Assembly: GCF_000189635.1 (NCBI RefSeq)
Contig: NW_002476202.1
Span: forward strand, 124,001 to 188,000
Source of the DNA: Tetrahymena thermophila SB210
Taxonomy: Eukaryota > Ciliophora > Oligohymenophorea > Hymenostomatida > Tetrahymenidae
Reading direction: 5' to 3'
DNA length: 64,000 nucleotides
The notes under the pieces are model-generated. The model searched no databases, was not told the origin of the DNA, and worked only from the letters and a program-made list of their open reading frames with translations. This document shows, piece after piece, positions 36,701 to 50,800 of the stretch. How positions within the stretch are numbered: position 1 is the stretch's first letter; each line of letters starts with the position of its first letter. The translations under genes were made by a program, and so were the position numbers.

Positions 36701-39336
36701 TAAACTTTTATGATTCTTCTGGGTATGACTTAACTCCCACAATATTTTTTGATGAAAACCCAAAGATTTATTATGGAGGTTCTTCGTCATACAATGCTAT
36801 TGTTAACAACTTGTAATAATTTTCAGATACTACCTATACATAATTTAATGATATTGTGAGTTTATAATAATTTAACGATGAGTTATTTTCAGTTAAATCT
36901 ACCGAAACTAAGTTTGGCTACTATTTTGATAGTAATTTAGGTGGTATTTATACATACACTGCTTTGATAAATACTGTAAGCTTAGATGGTATTCCTATGT
37001 CAATCCATCTCTTAAATAATGCAATAATCAAAAGTTTGACAGGAAAAGAAATTAAGATATCTGTAACTAATAAAGCTCTTCCAAAGACTTATAACACACA
37101 ACAGTAATCATTAAAATTTTTTAATTATTAATCATATTTAAAATTATAAAATAGGTAACAAGGGTTGATATAAGGAATTAGTTCTGTTGTGTTTTTCTCA
37201 ATGGGTATATCATTTATACCAGCTAGTATAATTTCTTTTATTGTTAAAGAAAGGGCTGAACATATAAAACATTAACAGATAGTCAGTGGCGTATCTCTAA
37301 AGTCTTATTGGATTTCTAACTTTGTTATAGATTATATAAAATTTTTAATTCCTACTATTTTGAGCTCTTTACTTGCTTTTGTGTTCCAAGTAGATACTAT
37401 GACATAAGATGGAAATTTTGGATACTTTATTTTACTCTTTGTTTTCTATGGATTAGCTTTAATGCCATTCGTATATTTGTTTTCATTTGTTCACTCAGAC
37501 TATGGCAATGCACAAATCATATAATTCTTTCTTCATTTTATGGTAGGAGGAATAGGATCTGTTATATTCATAATTTTAAGTTTTAGCGACTCAACTCATG
37601 ATATTGGTGTAAATTTAGCTTGGGTTTTGAGAATATTCCCAAGCTTTGCTATTTATGATGGATTCAGTAGGTTATCAAGTAGAAAAAATATATAAATATA
37701 AGAAAATCTAAGCTAATTGCCATCATAAATGAATTTAAATGTGATTGGTGGTAATTTCATGTTCCTGATTATTTCTCTCTTTTTATTTACAGCAGGTCTA
37801 ATTTATTTAGAGAGTATTAGAAATAAGAAGTCAGTTTTTTCTAATAATTTAGAAAGTAAATATCCATATAAAAAACCTTCTTACATCGATTCAGATGTTG
37901 AAGAAGAAATGAGTTATGTTCAAAATAGTAATCCAAAAGATTTTACAGTTCTTGTTAGAAATCTTCGTAAAGTGTTCCCTCCAACTGGCGGTTCTTAAGA
38001 GGAAAAACCTAAAATAGCTGTAGATAATTTAAATTTTGGTGTTTAAACTGGTGATGTATTTTGCTTTCTTGGTGTAAACGGTGCTGGAAAAACTACGACT
38101 ATGCGTATGCTTACAGGTGAAGAAACTATTGGATCTGGAGAAGCTTACATTCAAGGGTGTAAAATTCCAGAGTAAATTTCAGAAGCTTAGCAGTATATTG
38201 GGTATTGCCCTCAGTTTGATGCATTGTTGGATAATCTAACAGCACGAGAACACTTGGAGCTCTTTGCTGCTATTAAAGGGATTCCTGCTAATTTAAGAGA
38301 ATAAGCAGTGAATGAAAAACTGGATGAGTTAAATCTAAGAAAGTTCGAAAATGTTGTTTCAAGGACTTATTCTGGAGGTAACAAGAGAAAATTAAGTGTA
38401 GCTATTGCTATGCTTGGAAATCCTCCTATTGCATTTTTAGATGAACCTTCAACAGGTATGGATCCTGGAAATCGTCGTTTTATGTGGAATGTCATCAGCG
38501 ACATAGCAACTAATAAGAAAAAGACCTCAATAATTTTGACAACTCACTCCATGGAAGAAGCTGAGGCATTAGGAACAAAAGTAGGAATAGTAGTTGGAGG
38601 TAACTTTTAATGTATGGGAAGTATTTAACACCTAAAAAATAAATTTGGAAAGGGGTATGAAGTATCTATTAAAACTGTAATCCCTAATCATTAATAACTT
38701 TAATAAATTGTTGGAGGTATGAATGCTACCACTCTTGTAACTTAAGAAAATCTGTAAGAAGTACTAAAATTTATTGGTTAAAGTTAATTTATTGAATAAA
38801 TAAACGAAGAAGGATTTGCATCATCAATTTACTTCTAGTTAAAGTCGAAAAAGTAAAATGGGATAGAGCTTTAGTTGTTGGCTGAATCAATTTATAATTT
38901 CATGGTATAGCAAAGAATAGAATAATTTTTTGAAGAAAATTTTGATGGGTATGAGATTCTTGAGGGTTTAAATAACTATCTAAAAGTGAGAGTGCAATCT
39001 AAATAACATTTAGGTTATCTATTTGGAATTATGAATCGCTTTTATGTGGGCCTTAATATTGCTTCTTATACTGTCTGCTAAACTTCCCTAGAGCAAGTAT
39101 TCTATGACTTAACAAAATAATCAGGACTTCTAAAGAAGTCTAGCATTTTATAAGAAAAAAAGTTAAGTTTAAATGAAAAATCAGTTGACTAAAACTAAAA
39201 TCAAACTGCTAAAATAATGAATTCTCTAACCTAGAATATTTAATAAACATTGGTAAATGAGCAAATATAACCTATTTAATCTATTGAATTGAATTAAATT
39301 AAAATTAATCAATAAAGACTAAATAAAAATATTTGA
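33738..39336 (+). CDS. ABCA-type ABC transporter, array copy 2
   Basis: Exons are 33738-34059, 34113-34894, 34951-35325, 35382-35622, 35686-35901, 35972-37103 and 37155-39336, giving 1749 aa. The domain order is as in copy 1, with intron positions and phases conserved; exons 1, 2, 4 and 5 have exactly the same lengths. NBD1 has Walker A GHNGAGKS at 531-538, CPQHD, LSGGQKRKLS and [15 protein letters not shown]2 has GVNGAGKT at 1329-1336, [28 protein letters not shown] and [16 protein letters not shown]. The coupling-helix segment reads [13 protein letters not shown] where the other copies have MMMMGLG. The second extracytoplasmic loop is shorter and differs clearly from copies 3-5. The C-terminal tail is Gln/Asn-rich. 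All catalytic motifs are intact, so it should be an active lipid-type exporter or flippase; substrate and membrane are unknown. Confidence 0.93.
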
Positions 39337-40555
39337 GATCATTATAAAATCTAGTTTTATGAAAAAAAATATATTTTTTATTGTAAGAATAATTTGAGGA
39401 GTTTTTTACTAATTATTTAAACAAAATCTATTCATTTTTAGTATTTATTCAAATTTAAACATTTTAAATTTAAATTATAAAAAATGATATTAAATTTAAA
39501 ATTTGGTATTAATAAATATTAATGAATGATATGAATGATACTTATGATAATAATCAATTACTAAACAATACCTCCTTTATAAATAAAAAAGAAATTGTAT
39601 TTTTGGCACTATAGATTATGTAAGTTGAAGTGAATTTATCAGAATTAAATGAATGAAATTGATTCAATATATTAAATACTATTTGAATTATTTTATTATT
39701 TCTTTCAATTTATTGCTTTTAATTTTTTCTTTTCTTTTATAATTAACAAAGCTACATAAAATATTTTTTTATCAAAATTTACTAAGTTTTATTTTTTAAT
39801 GTTTTTAATTTTAATAGAGATTTTTGTAAATAATACAAGAATAGATAAACTATTATTTTTACTTTTTTAAGGTTTTTATTTGAACAAATTATATTTAATT
39901 CGAGCGAGAACATTTTAATTTCCACATTTTTTTTAAAATTTAAATTTTTACAAAATATAATTTTTTTCTGATTCATTCTGAGATTAATTTGAATATCTAA
40001 AAAATAGATTAGTTCTCACCTTAAAATAAATTTATAATTTTTCAAACTTAAATTATACTAAATTCACTATTTTATTATTGTAAAATAAAGAATTTTTAAA
40101 TAATTTACATTAATTACTAAATCTTGTTTTTTAAAACTATTTAAGATATTATTTGAAAAAGTTTAAATATTCATTGAAAAATTAGTTTAGTTTTTTATTT
40201 CTTGAAATGCTATTTTTATTTGATAATTTAATTTGAACGAATTTCTTTAATTAATAAAAAAATTTTTTGTATTAACAAATTCTAAAAAATCAATATTGCT
40301 TATTGTAATTAATAATATAAATTCTGTTGATTCCTTATAACTAAAACAAATAATTTAGATTAATTTATTAATCCAATAAATTCCATGCATTAATTTAGTA
40401 ATAGTTCGATTTTTTCTTATAATTAGTATAAGAAATTTGTCTATCTTAATTTTAAATTTAATATTTGTTTGTTACATCAAATATTAATTTAAATAGCATT
40501 TTGCTAATTTTACATATAATTTTAATTTTTAAAATAAAATAAATAAATCTCAAAA
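39337..40555. other. Intergenic spacer of the ABCA array
   Basis: About 1.2 kb of A/T-rich DNA without a supported gene. The last 350 bases resemble the sequence upstream of copy 4 at several short blocks, including the element at 40436. Confidence 0.5.
40436..40456 (+). promoter_or_regulatory. Conserved promoter-proximal element upstream of array copy 3
   Basis: A 21-base block beginning TTTGTCTATCTTAATTTTAA starts exactly 120 bases before the ATG. The same block, with C for T at one position, starts 120 bases before copy 4 and 112 bases before copy 5, in sequence otherwise free to drift. It may be a transcription start or factor-binding site, or simply part of a recently duplicated leader. 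Confidence 0.35.
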
Positions 40556-43500
40556 ATGATTACTCATATAATAGCTCTTATATTTAAGAACTTTTACCTT
40601 TGGAAGAGAGAATTGAAAGGAACGTTCTGTGAAATATTCACTCCCTTGATTTTTGTCTTTATCCTATATATTTTCATGTCTCAATCTGATAATTATGAAG
40701 TCAGTTAAACAAGCTATCTAAATTAGGCTGTTACTCTTACACCAGGATGGGATTCATCACTTATTAGTAATGGGATTTATAGCACTATCAAAGATTGCTC
40801 GGATCCTAAAATAGGTGGAAAAATTGGGATTGCCCCAAATATACCTTTGACCTAAAAACTATCATCGATATTATAAGGTATTAAAAATTTTTAAATAAAA
40901 AATTGTTTATTTTTTTATAATTTACAAATTATAAAATATTTTTTATTTAACATTAAAAGAATATCCAGGCATATAAGTAGAGTTTTTTGATTCATAAGAT
41001 TAATTTGTAAACCATATCAAATCATCTGATTATCCATTCTCTAATCCTCCTCAAATTTGTTTTGGAATTCTTTTCAGCAGTTGGACTGATGGAGTTTATG
41101 AATATACTTTATCATATAATTTAACTGAGTCTTAAGATATTCCAAGAAAATATAGAACAGACTACATAGACTTTGAATAAAATGATTAATTTCTTAAGTA
41201 TATTAATTCTGGTTTTACAAGAATAGTTAATTGGATTGATAACATCATACTACAGTAAGAAAGTGGAAATCCAAATATTCAAATTGAACCTAATATTACT
41301 ATCATGCAAACAGAGTCATACTAAAAATCAAATTTATATACTTATGCTGGCAATTTTATAAACATCTTTATTGTAATCCCTATGATAGTTCCTTATTTGA
41401 GACTATCATCTCGAATTCTTCATGAAAAAGAAAAAAGAATTAGAGAAGGAATGATGATGATGGGTCTCGGAAAAATTGCCTTCTATGCTAGCTGGTTTAT
41501 AACATATCTTTTTGTCTACGCTTTTATTTCATTATTGGTTAGTGCAGGATTAAAAATCTATTTTTTTACAACACCTGACTTTGAAGTTATTTATGTCTTG
41601 CATTTTGCTTATGGTGCCTGCCTTTTAGCTCAGAGTTTATTTATAACGGTTTTCTTTCATAAACAAAGAACAGGAATTATTGGAGCAACATTCCTTTTCC
41701 TCTTTTAATTTTTGTAAACTTTCAATCAAGGAAGTCCTGAAGTAAATTTTTTTATTCTAAATTACTTTTTTTCTTTTTAATTACTTCAAAAAGGAGATTT
41801 AAAAAATTAATTTTATTTACTTATTTAATTTTAGTTTTTTTGAAATAAAACGTTATTTTTTTTAATTAAAAGACTTTAAATAACAGTGCATACTAAGCTT
41901 AAGCTTTTATTGTTTTTAATGCAATAACATAAGCAATGAGAATACTTGTGATTTACCAATCTAGAAATGAGCATGTTAATATGGATATGCTCAGCCAGCT
42001 CTGCAATAGATCGAAGCTTATTTACTCAATTAATTCAAGTTGGATTAGTTTTATTGTTTATTTTGTTCTTTTCTTATATTTAGATCAAGTAATTTCTAAT
42101 GAGTTTGGATAAAGAAAGCACTGGCTTTTCTTTATTGGATGTAAACTAAATAATAAAAATTAGAAAAAACAACAAACAAAAGTATGTGCTGATTAAGAAG
42201 CATAGTCTAATGTTAATGAAACAGTAGATATTTCTTTATAAAATCAGGAAGGGTAGAACAAAGTAATTAGATATTTATTTTAAAAATAAATCAAACTCTT
42301 ATTTATTAATTTATATATAATTTTAGACAATCAAGATAGAGAATCTATCAAAAGAATTCAAAACAGAGGGTGTACTCAAAAGAGCTGTTGACTAAATCAA
42401 CTTGTAAATGTATTCAGGTTAGGTTTTTTCTTTTTTAGGACACAATGGTGCAGGAAAATCTACAACTATATCTATGCTAACTGGAATGATTCCTCCTACT
42501 TCTGGAACAGCCTATATCAAAGGTTTAGAAATTACAAAAGATATGGATAAGATTAGATCTATTTTAGGTAATTTAGTTTTTTTTTTTTTAATTTTATTAT
42601 TTTAATTGAATTATTTTTTAATTAGGTGTATGCCCACAGCATGATATATTATTTGACTCACTAACTGTTAAAGAACATCTTTATCTATTTGCTGTATTGA
42701 AAGGAATACCATTTAGAGAAATATCAAATGCTGTTGAAAAAATTATTAAAGACGTAGATTTAGTAGAAAAAACGAATTCTTTAAGCTCCAGTCTCTCAGG
42801 AGGATAAAAAAGAAAACTTTCTGTTGCAATAGCTTTTATAGGTATTTATTTATTAATTTTATTTTTATTTTAAACAAAAATTTTAATCAAATGCAGGTGA
42901 AAGCTAAGTAGTTTTGCTGGATGAACCTACAAGTGGTATGGATGTACAAGCTAGAAGACACATTTGGGAAATGGTCAAGAACTACAAACAGTAAAAAATT
43001 ATCATACTCACTACTCATTTTATGGACGAAGCAGATTATCTTGGAGATAGAATAGGAATTATTTCTGATGGATAAGTTAAATGTGTCGGTTCTAGTGTTT
43101 TCTTGAAAGAAAAATTTGGAAATGGATACAACTTAACTTTAGTAAAAGAATAAAACACAACTCCTTCTGAGCCAATAGTACATTTTATCAATCATCATTT
43201 TCCAGAAAGCAGCTTAATCAGTGATTACTCTGCTGAGATAGCTTTCTAAATACCCTATAAATATATTCCTCAGTTTGAATAGATGTTTAATGAAATAGAG
43301 AGATTAAAACACTAATTAAAAATAAGATCATATGGAGTTTCAATAACTACTTTAGAGGAAGTTTTTCTAAAGGTGGCAAGTATGAACGACAATCATATTG
43401 TATAACCTCATAAGGCATAATAAAAAAATCAATATTAAGATATTGAAAATTAAGATGATCAAAAATTTATTGAAAGAATAACAGACCCCTCTTTACTATT

Positions 43501-46264
43501 TTTTACTCATTTTTGGGCCCTAATTAAGAAAAGAATACATTACTTTAAAAGAGATAAGAAAGGCTTATGCTGTGAATTGATCCTACCTATCATTTTAATT
43601 GCATTTGGTTTATATACAGCATATGCATCTAAATTTAAGGATTGGAAATCGTATGAACTTAACCCAACAATATTTTTTGATGAAAAGCCTAAAATTTATT
43701 ATGGAAGCTCATTACCACCTTCTAATTATTAATCAATAATAAATAATTTTCAAAAATACGACGATACCTCATTTGATCAAATACAAAATGTTAATAGTAT
43801 CCTATCATTTGATAATTCCTTATTATAAGACAAGACAACTGAAGTAAAATTTGGATATTATTTACAAAATACTCAAGGAAATAATATTCAATACACTGCT
43901 TTTGTTAATACTGTTAGCTTAGATGGTATTCCTATGTCTATCCATCTTATGAACAATGCAATTATTAAAAGTGTAACTGGAAAATAAATTCAAATAAACG
44001 TAAATAATAAACCACTTGCTATTACGGCCAGCACCAAAAAGTAAAAAATTATAATTTAAATAGTTGATTCTTAATTATTTTTAAATTTAAAAAGTCTTAT
44101 TGGTATAGTTTAGGGAGTTAATTCAGTCTTGTTCTTTTCAATGGGTATTTCTTTTATCCCTGCTAGCATTATTTCTTTTATTGTGAGAGAAAGAGCTGAA
44201 CATATCAAGCATTAATAGATTGTCAGTGGTGTTACTCTTAAAGCATATTGGATTTCAAACTTTTTCATAGACTACATTAAGTTTTTGATTCCAACAATAA
44301 GTAGCTACTTCTTAGCATATGCTTATTAGATAGATTCAATGACTGAAGATGGCAACTATATATACTTTGTTATACTTTTTATTTTTTATGGATTGAGTCT
44401 AATACCTTTTACCTATCTATTCTCGTTCTTACATTCAGACTATGGAAACGCATAGATCATACAATTTTTTATTCATTTTATGATTGGAGGGGTTGGAGCT
44501 GTAATTGTAGTTATCCTGCGCTTTTTTGACTCAACTCATTCAGTTGGTGACATAATCGCCTGGGTATTAAGAATATTTCCAAGCTTTGCAGTGTATGATG
44601 GATTTAACAATATTGCTAGTAGAAAGTTTATTTAATATTAATAAAATCTAAATAAGGAACCTCCTCAAGTAGATTTCAATGTAATGGGTGCTGATCTTAT
44701 GTTTTTAATCCTTTCTTTCTTTTTGTTTACAGGAATGATTATTTTTATTGAAAAATACAGAAATAGAAAAAGTGTTTTTGATTCAAATATTTAAGATAAA
44801 TATCCTTATGTGAAGCCTAATTATGTTGATTCTGATGTTGAAGAAGAAATTAGTATACTTCAAGATAGTAATCCAAAAGATTTTACTGTTCTTGTTAGAA
44901 ACTTACGTAAAGTATTCCCACCAACTGGAGGTTCTTCAACAGAAAAGCCAAAGATTGCTGTAGATAATCTTAACTTTGGTGTTAAAACAGGTGATGTATT
45001 CTGCTTTTTAGGAGTAAATGGAGCTGGAAAAACTACTACTATGCGTATGCTCACTGGAGAAGAGACAATAGGCTCAGGTGATGCATATATACAGGGATGT
45101 AAAATTCCTGAATAAATATCTGAAGCATAGCAATATATAGGATATTGTCCTTAATTTGATGCCTTGTTAGATAATTTGACAGCTAGAGAACACTTAGAGT
45201 TATTTGCTGCTATAAAAGGAATTCGTCCTGATTAAAGAGAGTAAGCTGTTAATGAAAAGCTTGATGAGTTAAACCTCAGAAAATTTGAGAATGTAGTAGC
45301 ACGTACTTATTCAGGAGGTAATAAGAGAAAGCTAAGTGTAGCGATTGCAATGCTTGGAAACCCTCCTATTGCATTCTTGGATGAGCCTTCAACTGGTATG
45401 GATCCTGGAAACCGTCGTTTTATGTGGAATGTGATAAGCGATATGGCTGCAAATAAAAAGAAAACTTCTATAATTTTGACAACTCATTCTATGGAGGAAG
45501 CTGAAGCATTAGGAACAAAAGTAGGAATAGTAATTGGTGGCAATTTTAAGTGTATGGGAAGTATTTAGCACTTAAAAAACAAATTTGGAAAAGGATATGA
45601 AATTTCTATTAAAAGTAATGTTCCTACTATAGATTAATTACAAAAGATGGCAGGAGGATTAAGTTTGAATACTATTATTGAAAAATAGAATTTATGTAAA
45701 ATGCTTGATTAAATTAAATATAGCTAGTTTAATGATTAAATTAAAGAAGGAAAATTTGGATCTAGTATTTACTTTTAATTGAATTCTAAAAAATGTAATT
45801 AAGTTGAACTTGCTGTTTTGATAGAATCCATATATAATTTTAACACATAATAAAGAATAGAGCAATTTTTGTCTTAGAATTTCAATAGATATGAGATCTT
45901 AGAAGGTCTAAATAATTATATAAAAGTGAGAGTATAATGTGAATAAAATTTGGGTTACTTATTTGGAATAATGAATAGATACCAAAACGAGCTAAATATA
46001 TGTTCATATACAATATCATAGACTACACTTGAATAAATATTTCATGATATAGCTAATCATGAAATAAAAACAAAAATTTAAGATAATAATTCAAACTCTA
46101 TTAATATTGAAAGAATAAGTAATAATTAATTATAAACTTCATCTATTAACAAACAAATTAATTTTTAGGATTAAATTATCTAATATCCTCTCTTGAATAA
46201 TTCATTCTAACCTATTCAAATTAATCACGTTTAAATACATTAATTTAAGCAATAAAAGAAATGA
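40556..46264 (+). CDS. ABCA-type ABC transporter, array copy 3
   Basis: Exons are 40556-40877, 40960-41741, 41873-42262, 42327-42567, 42626-42841, 42897-44040 and 44095-46264, giving 1754 aa. It opens [20 protein letters not shown], with helix 1 at about 24-44. NBD1 Walker A is at 536-543 and NBD2 Walker A at 1338-1345. NBD1 has CPQHD, LSGGQKRKLS and [15 protein letters not shown]2 has [10 protein letters not shown] and [16 protein letters not shown]. The first half carries the [12 protein letters not shown] coupling helix and the second half the [22 protein letters not shown] motif. Between helices 7 and 8 lies a loop of about 150 residues. Exons 4-6 are nearly the same as those of copy 4, including the intron between exons 5 and 6. 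In NBD2, copies 4 and 5 read GIPPNQRE where this copy reads GIRPDQRE. The substrate is unknown. Confidence 0.93.
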
Positions 46265-47855
46265 TTATTTTCTAAACTTTATTCTCACTTAAAGTAAATA
46301 AAAATTTAGAATTTTAAGCTTTGTAGATGTGTATTTTTGTATTTTTTTCTATTTATAGAAAAATATAATGCATTCTAATAAATTATGATTTTTAAAAAAT
46401 AAATTTTTTACTCAACATAGAAATCTTAAAAAATTTTTTTTTAACTTTTTAGTAAAAATTTTTAGCAAATAAATTGGTAAAAGAATAATAATTTTATATG
46501 TATTTTATTAAATTGAAAAATAAATTAAATATTATCATATTTAGTTTTTTATTAACTAGAACAGAAAATATAGATACAAGTCATAAAATACTGGATGTAT
46601 AATTAAGATATATTAATTGATAACCGTATCCTTTAGAATTTAGATAAAACTATTAAAATTTATGTTTTCTATATCAAACCTTTTAAATCTATTTCAATAT
46701 TATGCTTTCGGAATTTAAAAAGAAATCAATCAGGCTTACTTTTTAAAAATTTCAATAATAATTAACTAATATCACCTTTTGGTTTTCAAAGAAAAAAAAA
46801 TTAATCCTATTTGTTCCTTCTTGAATAAGATAATATACTAAAAATACAATAAAACAATAAATATGATATCTCAATTTTATTAATTTTCTTTATTGATTAA
46901 ATTTGAGAATTCTTTAAAAAAAATACACATATAAGATCATAATCTAAAATTTTATTACTATTCTAAAATTTTGAAAAGTAAAATTTAATTAATAATACCT
47001 AAACTATTCAGAAATATTTTACTGAAGATACAATAGTGGAAATAATATAGAGATGATTATTTGCAAAATAAAAATTATATTATAGCTTGATTTCTATTGT
47101 TAAAAGTTTAATAAATTTATCATAAAAAATTTGTTATTCATAGTTCAAATTTAAATAAAGAAATTACACATTTAATTTATTTAAGTGTGTGGTGATCAAT
47201 AAAAATATTCAAAATTTTTTAAAATTTAAATTTATTTGAAATATTAATATTTTTCTAATCTATTCTGATATTATTTTAAATATTAAAATAATATAAGCTC
47301 ACTTTGATTTTAATTAAAGCAAATTATTTTTTAGAATTATTATCCAAATTATGAAATCAGAATAAACTGTAGAGAAATATGAATTTTTGATGGGTTAAAT
47401 TATTTAGTTTCACTTGAAGAGGATTTTATGATACATAAATGGATATTACATTTATAAAAATTATAATTTAAATTAATACCTTTTATTATTTGCTCATATA
47501 CTTTTACTTTTTGCAAACTTGGTTTTATCTATTTTACTTAATTTATTAAAAATTTTGATTTTTTTTATTAACAAATTTAGGATATTTAGTATTATTAATT
47601 GTAATTTTTTTTTTATTGATTCTGTTAATTTCTAATTTCATTAAAAATCATTCCATTTCAAATTAATTATCATATCTAATAAATTCTTTTAATTATTTAA
47701 ATGATAAATTTTTGTATTAATAACAAGTAATTATCTTTGTCTATCTCAATTTTAAATATTGTTTGTTGCTATGTTTAGCTAGTACTTTAAAAGTATATCT
47801 TAAAATTTATAATTTTTTTAAGTCATATAAAATAATTAATAAATAAATCCCAAAA
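46265..47855. other. Intergenic spacer of the ABCA array
   Basis: About 1.6 kb of A/T-rich DNA, no gene seen. The part from about 47220 to the ATG aligns in patches with the spacer before copy 5 (from about 53650), so the spacer was part of the duplicated unit. It is about 770 bases longer than the copy 5 spacer, the extra lying at the upstream end. Confidence 0.5.
47736..47756 (+). promoter_or_regulatory. Conserved promoter-proximal element upstream of array copy 4
   Basis: A 21-base block beginning TTTGTCTATCTCAATTTTAA starts 120 bases before the ATG, the same distance as the matching block upstream of copy 3. See 40436 for the comparison. Confidence 0.35.
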
Positions 47856-50800
47856 ATGTTTACTCATATACTAGCTCTTATTTTTAAAAACTTTTATCTT
47901 TGGAAGAGAGAATTAAAAGGAACTTTTTGTGAATTATTCACACCTTTGATATTTGTTTTTTTCCTTTACATCTTCATGGCTCAATCTGATAGTTATGAAG
48001 TTAGCTAAACAAGTTATCTAAATTAAGCTGTTACTCTTACACCTGGATGGGATACATCTCTTATCAGTAATGGAATTTATAGTACGATTAAAGATTGCTC
48101 AGATCCTAAAATAGGCGGAAAAATTGGAATTGCACCAAATATTCCTTTCACTTAAAGACTATCATCAATTCTACTGAGTATGAAATATTTTTAAATTTAA
48201 CTTTCTTATTAAAAACATCTTGTCATTTTATTACTATTAAATAGATTATCCAGGTATCTAAGTATAATTTTTCGATTCCCCTGATCAATTTAATAATCAC
48301 ATTAAATCATCTGATTATCCTGTATCTAATCCTCCTTAAATTTGTTTTGGAATTCTTTTCGACAGCTGGACTGATGGTGTTTACAATTATACATTATCCT
48401 ATAATTTAACTCAATCTCATGATATTCCTAGAACCTATAGAACAGACTACATTGACTTTGAATAAAATGACTAGTTTCTTAAGTATATTAATTCAGGTTT
48501 TACAAGAATAGTTAACTGGATTGATAACATCATATTATAGTAAGAAAGCGGTAATTCTAACATTCAAATAGAACCAAATATTGCAATTATGCAAGTAGAG
48601 GCTCACTAGTAATCAAATTTATACTCTTTTGCTGGTAGTTTTATGAATATTTTTATAGTAATCCCTATGATTGTACCTTTTTTAAGACTATCGTCTAGAA
48701 TTCTTCATGAGAAAGAAAAAAGAATTAGAGAAGGAATGATGATGATGGGTCTCGGAAAAATTGCCTTCTATAGTAGCTGGTTTATAACATACCTTTTTGT
48801 CTACTCTTTTATTTCATTAATAGTTACTATAGGATTAAGAGTTTACTTCTTTACAAAAATTGATTTTGCAGTTATTTATGTTTTGCATTTTGCTTATGGA
48901 GTCTGTCTTTTAGCTTAGAGCTTATTTATAACAGTTTTCTTTGATAAGCAAAGAACTGGAATTATTGGAGCTACATTTCTTTTTCTCTTTTAATTTTTGT
49001 ATTCTTTCAGTTAAGGAGATTAAGAAGTAAGTTCATTTTTTTATTTATTTTTAAATAATTAATTTTTAATTATTAGACATAAGATAACTCAAGCTATTAA
49101 GGCTAAGCAATAATTGTATCTAACGCAATATCTTAAGCAATGTAATTGCTTGTGATATACCAATCAAGAAATGAATAAGTAACTATAGATATGCTTAGTT
49201 AACTTTGTAATAGATCTAGACTTATTTACTCTATCAATTCTAGTTGGATTAGTTTTGTTGTTTATTTTGTCCTATTCTTATATCTAGATCAAGTAATTTC
49301 TAATGAGTTTGGACAAAGAAAGCACTGGCTTTTCTTTATTGGCTGTAAATTGAGAAATTAAAATTCAAAAAAACACCAAATCAGAGCAAGTAGTAATTAA
49401 GAAGAACAATCTAATTTCAATGAAAATGTAGATATTTCTTTACAAAATTAGGAAAGATAGAACAAAGTAATTAGCAAATTTTTCATTTCAAAAATTCTAA
49501 TAAATTAATAAATAATATTAGACAATCAAGATAGAGAATCTATCAAAAGAATTCAAAACAGAAGGCGTACTCAAAAGAGCTGTTGACTAAATCAATTTGT
49601 AAATGTATTCAGGTCAAGTTTTTTCTTTTTTAGGACACAATGGTGCAGGAAAATCTACAACTATATCTATGCTAACTGGAATGATTCCTCCTACCTCTGG
49701 AACAGCCTATATCAAAGGTTTAGAAATTACAAAAGATATGGATAAAATTAGGTCTATTTTAGGTAATTTGCTTTATTATTAAATTTTTACTTATTTAATT
49801 GAAATTTTTTTTTAAATAAGGTGTATGCCCACAACATGATATATTATTTGACTCACTAACTGTTAAAGAACATCTTTATCTATTTGCTGTATTGAAAGGA
49901 ATACCATTTAGAGAAATATCAAATGCTGTTGAAAAAATCATTAAAGATGTAGATTTAGTAGAAAAAACGAATTCTTTAAGCTCCAGTCTCTCAGGAGGAT
50001 AAAAAAGAAAACTTTCTGTTGCAATAGCTTTTATAGGTATTTATTTATTTATTTATTAATTTTATTTTTATTTTAAACAAAAATTTTAATCAAAAACAGG
50101 TGAAAGCTAAGTAGTTTTGCTGGATGAACCTACAAGTGGTATGGATGTACAAGCTAGAAGACACATTTGGGAAATGGTCAAGAACTACAAACAGTAAAAA
50201 ATTATCATACTCACTACTCATTTTATGGACGAAGCAGATTATCTTGGAGATAGAATAGGAATTATTTCTGATGGATAAGTTAAATGTGTCGGTTCTAGTG
50301 TTTTCTTGAAAGAAAAATTTGGAAATGGATACAACTTAACTTTAGTAAAAGAATAAAACACAACTCCTTCTGAGCCAATAATTTAGTTTATCAATCACCA
50401 TTTTCCTGAAAGTAGTTTAATTAGTGATTACTCTGCTGAGATAGCTTTCTAAATACCCTATAAATATATTCCTCAGTTTGAATAGATGTTTAATGAAATA
50501 GAGAGATTAAAACACTAACTATAAATTAGATCTTATGGAGTTTCAATAACTACTTTAGAGGAAGTTTTTCTAAAGGTGGCAAGTATGAACGACAATCATA
50601 TTGTATAACCTCATAAGGCATAATAAAAAAATCAATATTAAGATATTGAAAATTAAGATGATCAAAAATTTATTGAAAGAATAACAGACCCCTCTTTACT
50701 ATTTTTTACTCATTTTTGGGCCCTAATTAAGAAAAGAATACATTACTTTAAAAGAGATAAGAAAGGCTTATGCTGTGAATTGATCCTACCTATCATTTTA

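Noticed and set aside
39782-39976. Minus-strand 64-codon frame in an array spacer
   Set aside because: Its product is a low-complexity Lys/Leu/Asn string expected from A/T-rich DNA.
42842-42896. Possible assembly duplication explaining the near-identical copies 3 and 4
   Set aside because: The two copies differ in spacers, introns and several exons, so they are separate loci. Only the identical tract itself still needs long-read confirmation.
44860-45054. Minus-strand 64-codon frames opposite NBD2 of copies 3, 4 and 5
   Set aside because: They recur only because the sense strand is conserved; they are antisense shadows of the Walker A region.
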